DNA of 9,451 bases, taken from the NCBI GenBank assembly GCA_013154205.1, contig JAADCY010000248.1, positions 1 through 9,451 of the forward strand, given 5' to 3'. Positions 6,731-9,451 of the stretch are shown piece after piece. Source of the stretch: Thermoproteota archaeon (GTDB lineage Archaea > Thermoproteota > Thermoprotei_A > Sulfolobales > Desulfurococcaceae). The notes below the pieces were generated by a model. It had not been told where the DNA came from. It ran no database searches and saw only the letters and a list, made by a program, of their open reading frames with translations. The stretch's first letter is position 1. Each line of letters begins with the position of its first letter. The position numbers and the translations under genes are program-made.

Positions 6731-7786
6731 TTACTTTACGCCATACATTGTGAGAGCTAGTACGGCGGCCTTTGTCCATAGGCCGTTTTCTGCCTGTTCA
6801 TATAGCACTGATCTCTTGGGGTCATCTATTATTTCGTCGTCTGCCTCATAGTTTCTCATTATAGGCATTACATGCATTAGTACAGCGTTCTTGTCCATGA
6901 TGTCGAATAGCTCCTTAGTCACCTTCCAGTCCTTGTACTTCTCATAGATCTTTAGTTCCTCGTCCTTGAACTTGCTGTAGCCTAGCTCAACTAGCTTAGG
7001 TGAAGCCCAGTTTCTCGGGAATACCGCGTGTGCTCCTTCAAGTGCTTCTTTGTAATTATCTGTTATCTCTAGGCTTCCTCCGTGCTCTTTGGCCAGCTCT
7101 TTTGCTTTTTCAACTAGCTTGGGGTCTAGGTCGAAGCCCGGAGGCCTTGCGATGACAACGTCTACGCCGAATCTTGGGAATAGTATCATGTCCTCCTGTA
7201 CGCTACACCAACCACGGATCTCAGGGCTGTACGCCCACATTATGACATATTTCTTACCCTCTGTCTTGCCGAACTTCTCTCTAAATGTATAGAGATCTGC
7301 AAGTCCTTGTGTCGGGTGGAATCTGTCGTCAGCCATGTTTATGACTGGTACGTTTGCGGCCTTAGCAACCTCCTGTATATAGGAGTGTCCTCTTCCATAG
7401 ATGTAGTCGATAGCCTTATCAAGTATTCTGACACCGATTCCATGCCCGTATCTATCATACATTGCGGCTACGTCTTTGACTGCTTCTCCGACCTTCTCTT
7501 CTTTGCCCCAAGCCATTCTAGTGGTCTTTGCCTCGATGTATGCTGCATGGCCGCCAAGATAGGTCATTGCTGCCTCGAATGCCGCTCTGGTTCTTGTTGA
7601 CGGGGCGAAGAATAGCATGAAGAATACTTTTCTCTGCAATATTGGTGGTATTTTTTCTACTCCATAATAATGTGCTGTCCACTTCAGTTCTTCGGCTAGT
7701 CGTAACGCGATCTCGAGCTGTTCATCGGTCCAGTCCAGGGTTGATATAAGGTCCTTTCCGCTTAGGTCACGTACTAGGTGCCTCAT
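6731..7786 (-). CDS. Transcarbamylase of the YgeW/knotted type, substrate unknown
   Basis: Cytoplasmic aspartate/ornithine carbamoyltransferase superfamily member. Numbered from ATG 7786: the carbamoyl-phosphate loop APSTRTR (61-67), GIGVR (116-120), YGRGHSYIQEV (130-140), HPTQGLAD (157-164), WAYSPE (184-189), HVMP (305-308) and QAENGLWTKAAVLAL (331-345). GRGHSYIQEV, HPTQ and the WAYSP…SVQ…GVDVV…PPGF stretch closely resemble E. coli YgeW, a knotted transcarbamylase without an agreed substrate. The HCLP motif that binds ornithine in classic OTC is replaced by HVMP, and QAENG is aspartate-transcarbamylase-like, so plain ornithine carbamoyltransferase is unlikely. Length 351 is near the family's usual size. 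The start is chosen at ATG 7786 because GGGGAG (7795-7800) lies eight bases ahead; an in-frame GTG at 7795 overlaps that site and would add three residues. It lies downstream of the amidohydrolase gene on the same strand. Confidence 0.85.
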   Translation of the reverse strand: MRHLVRDLSGKDLISTLDWTDEQLEIALRLAEELKWTAHYYGVEKIPPILQRKVFFMLFFAPSTRTRAAFEAAMTYLGGHAAYIEAKTTRMAWGKEEKVGEAVKDVAAMYDRYGHGIGVRILDKAIDYIYGRGHSYIQEVAKAANVPVINMADDRFHPTQGLADLYTFREKFGKTEGKKYVIMWAYSPEIRGWCSVQEDMILFPRFGVDVVIARPPGFDLDPKLVEKAKELAKEHGGSLEITDNYKEALEGAHAVFPRNWASPKLVELGYSKFKDEELKIYEKYKDWKVTKELFDIMDKNAVLMHVMPIMRNYEADDEIIDDPKRSVLYEQAENGLWTKAAVLALTMYGVK

Positions 7787-7794
7787 GTAATTCA

Positions 7795-7800
7795 CTCCCC
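7795..7800 (-). promoter_or_regulatory. Shine-Dalgarno deciding the transcarbamylase start
   Basis: GGGGAG on the minus strand sits eight bases before ATG 7786. The longer reading frame would begin with GTG at 7795-7793, which overlaps this site and has no ribosome-binding site of its own, so the ATG is preferred. Confidence 0.6.
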
Positions 7801-7830
7801 AACAGGGTTTCTAGTATATCTCTTTGTGGG

Positions 7831-7839
7831 GTTATAGAA
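7831..7839 (-). promoter_or_regulatory. Candidate TATA box for the transcarbamylase gene
   Basis: Minus-strand TTCTATAAC, in a longer A/T-rich block reaching 7850, predicts transcription from about 7809, giving a leader of roughly 20 bases that contains the GGGGAG site. It implies this gene can be expressed apart from the upstream amidohydrolase. Confidence 0.45.
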
Positions 7840-7861
7840 TAAATGGATTTGTTTCTACGCA

Positions 7862-7875
7862 TAGACTATTGTCTA
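7862..7875. repeat. Small perfect inverted repeat in the transcarbamylase upstream region
   Basis: TAGAC-TATT-GTCTA is a five-base perfect inverted repeat with a four-base spacer. It lies about 25-40 bases upstream of the candidate TATA box at 7831-7839. It could be a regulator-binding site, but a repeat this short can occur by chance. Confidence 0.25.
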
Positions 7876-7913
7876 GAGGATCTCTATGTTTATTCTTAAT
7901 CCAAAGGAATGAA

Positions 7914-7937
7914 TAATAAAAATATAAAAAGGAAAAA
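7914..7937 (-). terminator. T-rich terminator of the amidohydrolase gene
   Basis: On the minus strand, runs of five T residues separated by short interruptions begin about 19 bases after the tandem stop (TAATAA, 7958-7953) of the amidohydrolase. This is a typical archaeal T-tract terminator. It suggests that at least part of the transcription stops before the transcarbamylase gene. Confidence 0.45.
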
Positions 7938-7955
7938 GAGTGTGATGTTATCTTA

Positions 7956-9359
7956 TTATTCGATCGGCCAGATGGTCTCAGGTTCTTTGCATAGCCCTGC
8001 TCTCTCGTAGAGGCTGTAAGCAGCTTTGTCTGCTTCTCTCAGTATTTCTTCCTCGTTGAGCGTTAGTACTTTGCCGTTGAACATGATTAGTTTTCCATCG
8101 ATTATGCTGTGCTTTACATCATATCCCGTAGCACTGTATACTAGGTGTGACAGTGGATTGTTGAACGGCTTTAGATGAGGCTTATTGAAATCGACAACGA
8201 TAATGTCGGCGCGTTTTCCGGGCTCGATGCTTCCAACCATGTGGTCGATCATAAGTGCTTTAGCGCCATTGATCGTTGCCATTTCCAGCACTTGTTCTAC
8301 ACGTATTGCTTTTGCATCAAGCGTTCTTAGGGGCTGGAGGAGAGCGGCGTGCTTCATCTCTCTTAGTAGGTCGTAATCATTATTGCTTGGCCCGCCATCT
8401 GTTCCGAGAGCGACATTCACACCTGTTTTCAGCATCTCGCTAATCCTGGCTGCACCGCTTGCAAGCTTCATGTTGCTACATGGATTATGGCTTACAGTGG
8501 TCTTTGTCTCTGCGAGGAGCTTTATCTCCTCATCCGTAGCCCATACAACGTGTACTAGGACGACGTTAGGCCCTGTGAGACCTACCCAGTGTGCAAACTC
8601 TACTGGTTTCTTGCCGAACTTTGTCATCGTGTACTCTACATCGGCTTTTACTTCCGCTAGGTGCATAGTAATACCTGTCTTGAGCTCTTTGGCTTTCTCG
8701 GACATTTTCCTATATAACTCGATGCTGACAGCACCGGGAGTTCTGGGCCCGAACCATATCCATATACGGTTGTCCCATCCATGATACTTATGATAGAGTC
8801 TTATAGTGTCCTTGTAACTCTTATCTCCAAGCTCTACTAGTCCTTCATGAAGAATGTTTTCTTCGAGGGCATAGCCAGTCATGTCCATGACGTGCCTGGC
8901 AACCGCTGCACGTATACCGCTTGAATGGAGAAACTCGATTATCTCGTCAGGCCCATATCTGCCGACGAGCCCTGTCTCTAGGAAGGCTGTTGTACCTGTT
9001 TTTATCATTTCAAGTGTTACAAGCTTAGCTGATGCAAGGGCTTCTTCAGGCTTATAATTGCCCTGCAGAGGCCATACCCTATCCTTCAGCCACGGTATTA
9101 GTGGTAGGTAGTCCGCGCACGCTCTTAAAAGCCCCTGGGCTAGGTGTACATGAGTGTTAATGAGTCCCGGCATCACTATGTCATGCGGATTATTGCTGAT
9201 CACGATATCGCTATGGTATCGGTAATCTTTGTCGAGCTCCTCCGCTTTACCGACAGCCCTTATCTCTCCATCCTCGATCGCAACAGCTCCGTCCTTGATT
9301 ATCCTTCTCTTAGGATCCATTGTTACTATCCATCCACCACGAACATATATGTCCGCCAT
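7956..9359 (-). CDS. Metal-dependent amidohydrolase of the MtaD/ATZ-TRZ type (deaminase)
   Basis: Hydrolytic deaminase of the amidohydrolase superfamily, in the branch with 5'-methylthioadenosine/S-adenosylhomocysteine deaminase, archaeal 5'-deoxyadenosine deaminase, SsnA and triazine hydrolases. From ATG 9359: HVH (70-72), MHLAE (H233, E236), VLVHVVW (H270), SHNP (290-293), NMKLASG (296-302) and GTDGG (D321) supply the metal ligands and general acid/base. IPWLKDRVWPLQ (88-99) and NNDYDLLREMKHAAL are also branch marks. An unusual feature is FGPRTPG (203-209), where many MtaD proteins have a His-Ala-Pro segment, so the substrate is open. The 467 residues are near normal. The start is set by GGGAGGT (9369-9375), nine bases before ATG 9359. 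ATG 9377 would add six residues but overlaps that site. A YgeW-like transcarbamylase gene follows on the same strand. Confidence 0.88.
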   Translation of the reverse strand: MADIYVRGGWIVTMDPKRRIIKDGAVAIEDGEIRAVGKAEELDKDYRYHSDIVISNNPHDIVMPGLINTHVHLAQGLLRACADYLPLIPWLKDRVWPLQGNYKPEEALASAKLVTLEMIKTGTTAFLETGLVGRYGPDEIIEFLHSSGIRAAVARHVMDMTGYALEENILHEGLVELGDKSYKDTIRLYHKYHGWDNRIWIWFGPRTPGAVSIELYRKMSEKAKELKTGITMHLAEVKADVEYTMTKFGKKPVEFAHWVGLTGPNVVLVHVVWATDEEIKLLAETKTTVSHNPCSNMKLASGAARISEMLKTGVNVALGTDGGPSNNDYDLLREMKHAALLQPLRTLDAKAIRVEQVLEMATINGAKALMIDHMVGSIEPGKRADIIVVDFNKPHLKPFNNPLSHLVYSATGYDVKHSIIDGKLIMFNGKVLTLNEEEILREADKAAYSLYERAGLCKEPETIWPIE

Positions 9360-9368
9360 AATAATGGA

Positions 9369-9375
9369 ACCTCCC
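9369..9375 (-). promoter_or_regulatory. Shine-Dalgarno deciding the amidohydrolase start
   Basis: GGGAGGT on the minus strand is an almost complete match to the 16S tail, nine bases before ATG 9359. The upstream in-frame ATG (9377-9375) runs into it. MADIYVRGG…IVTMDP is also the natural N-terminus for this family. Confidence 0.65.
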
Positions 9376-9399
9376 ATGTGTTTTCAGAGTATTTCTCTG

Positions 9400-9405
9400 T
9401 ATATA
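9400..9405 (-). promoter_or_regulatory. TATA box of the amidohydrolase gene
   Basis: Minus-strand TATATA, in a TTCTATATACAG context, predicts a transcript start near 9377, immediately before the Shine-Dalgarno at 9375-9369. The remaining sequence to 9451 is A/T-rich. An ATG at 9434 on the plus strand is open for six codons to the window end, but no ribosome-binding site supports it as a divergent gene. Confidence 0.55.
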
Positions 9406-9451
9406 GAAGTAAATAATCGTACTGAGAAGACTTATGAGTCAATATTTAATA

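Noticed and set aside
6506..6760. 84-residue open frame on the plus strand crossing the GH130 stop
   Set aside because: It overlaps the GH130 C-terminal coding region in another frame, has low-complexity composition, no ribosome-binding site, and runs into the convergent transcarbamylase gene.
8383..8784. 133-residue plus-strand frame opposite the amidohydrolase
   Set aside because: It is a shadow of the conserved metal-site region of the amidohydrolase, with no start signal.
9144..9416. 90-residue plus-strand frame overlapping the amidohydrolase 5' end
   Set aside because: It is mostly antisense to the amidohydrolase N-terminus and its promoter, and has no ribosome-binding site or recognisable motif.

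Overview
The window looks like a piece of a hyperthermophilic crenarchaeal chromosome, most likely a peptide-fermenting member of or near the Desulfurococcales. This is inference. It rests on the ferredoxin-linked indolepyruvate oxidoreductase, heavy use of AGG/AGA and ATA codons, frequent TTG starts, archaeal TATA boxes about 26 bases before predicted transcript starts, Shine-Dalgarno sites matching the archaeal 16S tail (GGTGATC, GGAGGT), and T-rich tracts rather than hairpins after genes. No rRNA, tRNA, CRISPR array, insertion sequence or other mobile element was recognised.

Layout: (1) 114-2597, plus strand: iorA and iorB, both subunits of indolepyruvate:ferredoxin oxidoreductase (aromatic amino acid fermentation). 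The 5' end of iorA is problematic. (2) 2630-4910, plus strand: a compact probable operon of an SfsA-family protein, a CitG/MdcB-type triphosphoribosyl-dephospho-CoA synthase homologue (its start overlaps the sfsA stop) and a MarC-family membrane protein. (3) 4998-5363, plus strand: a 121-residue protein I cannot name, with its own likely promoter. (4) 5485-6588, plus strand: a GH130-family glycoside phosphorylase or hydrolase with a clear promoter. (5) 6589-6730: a convergent intergenic region with T-rich terminator-like tracts on both strands. (6) 6731-9359, minus strand: an MtaD/ATZ-TRZ-type amidohydrolase followed by a YgeW-like transcarbamylase, 160-170 bases apart, each with its own promoter-like and terminator-like signals.

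The most interesting content is the last pair. A cyclic-amidine or purine-type deaminase stands beside a transcarbamylase that keeps the carbamoyl-phosphate motif (STRTR) but lacks the HCLP signature of ornithine transcarbamylase and resembles E. coli YgeW. In bacteria, YgeW and the amidohydrolase SsnA occur in anaerobic purine/uric acid degradation loci. An archaeal nitrogen-ring catabolic route that ends in carbamoyl phosphate is a reasonable but unproven hypothesis. The CitG-like gene with no citrate lyase nearby and the unnamed 121-residue protein are the other uncharacterised items. The rest looks like ordinary core and accessory metabolism of an anaerobic archaeon.
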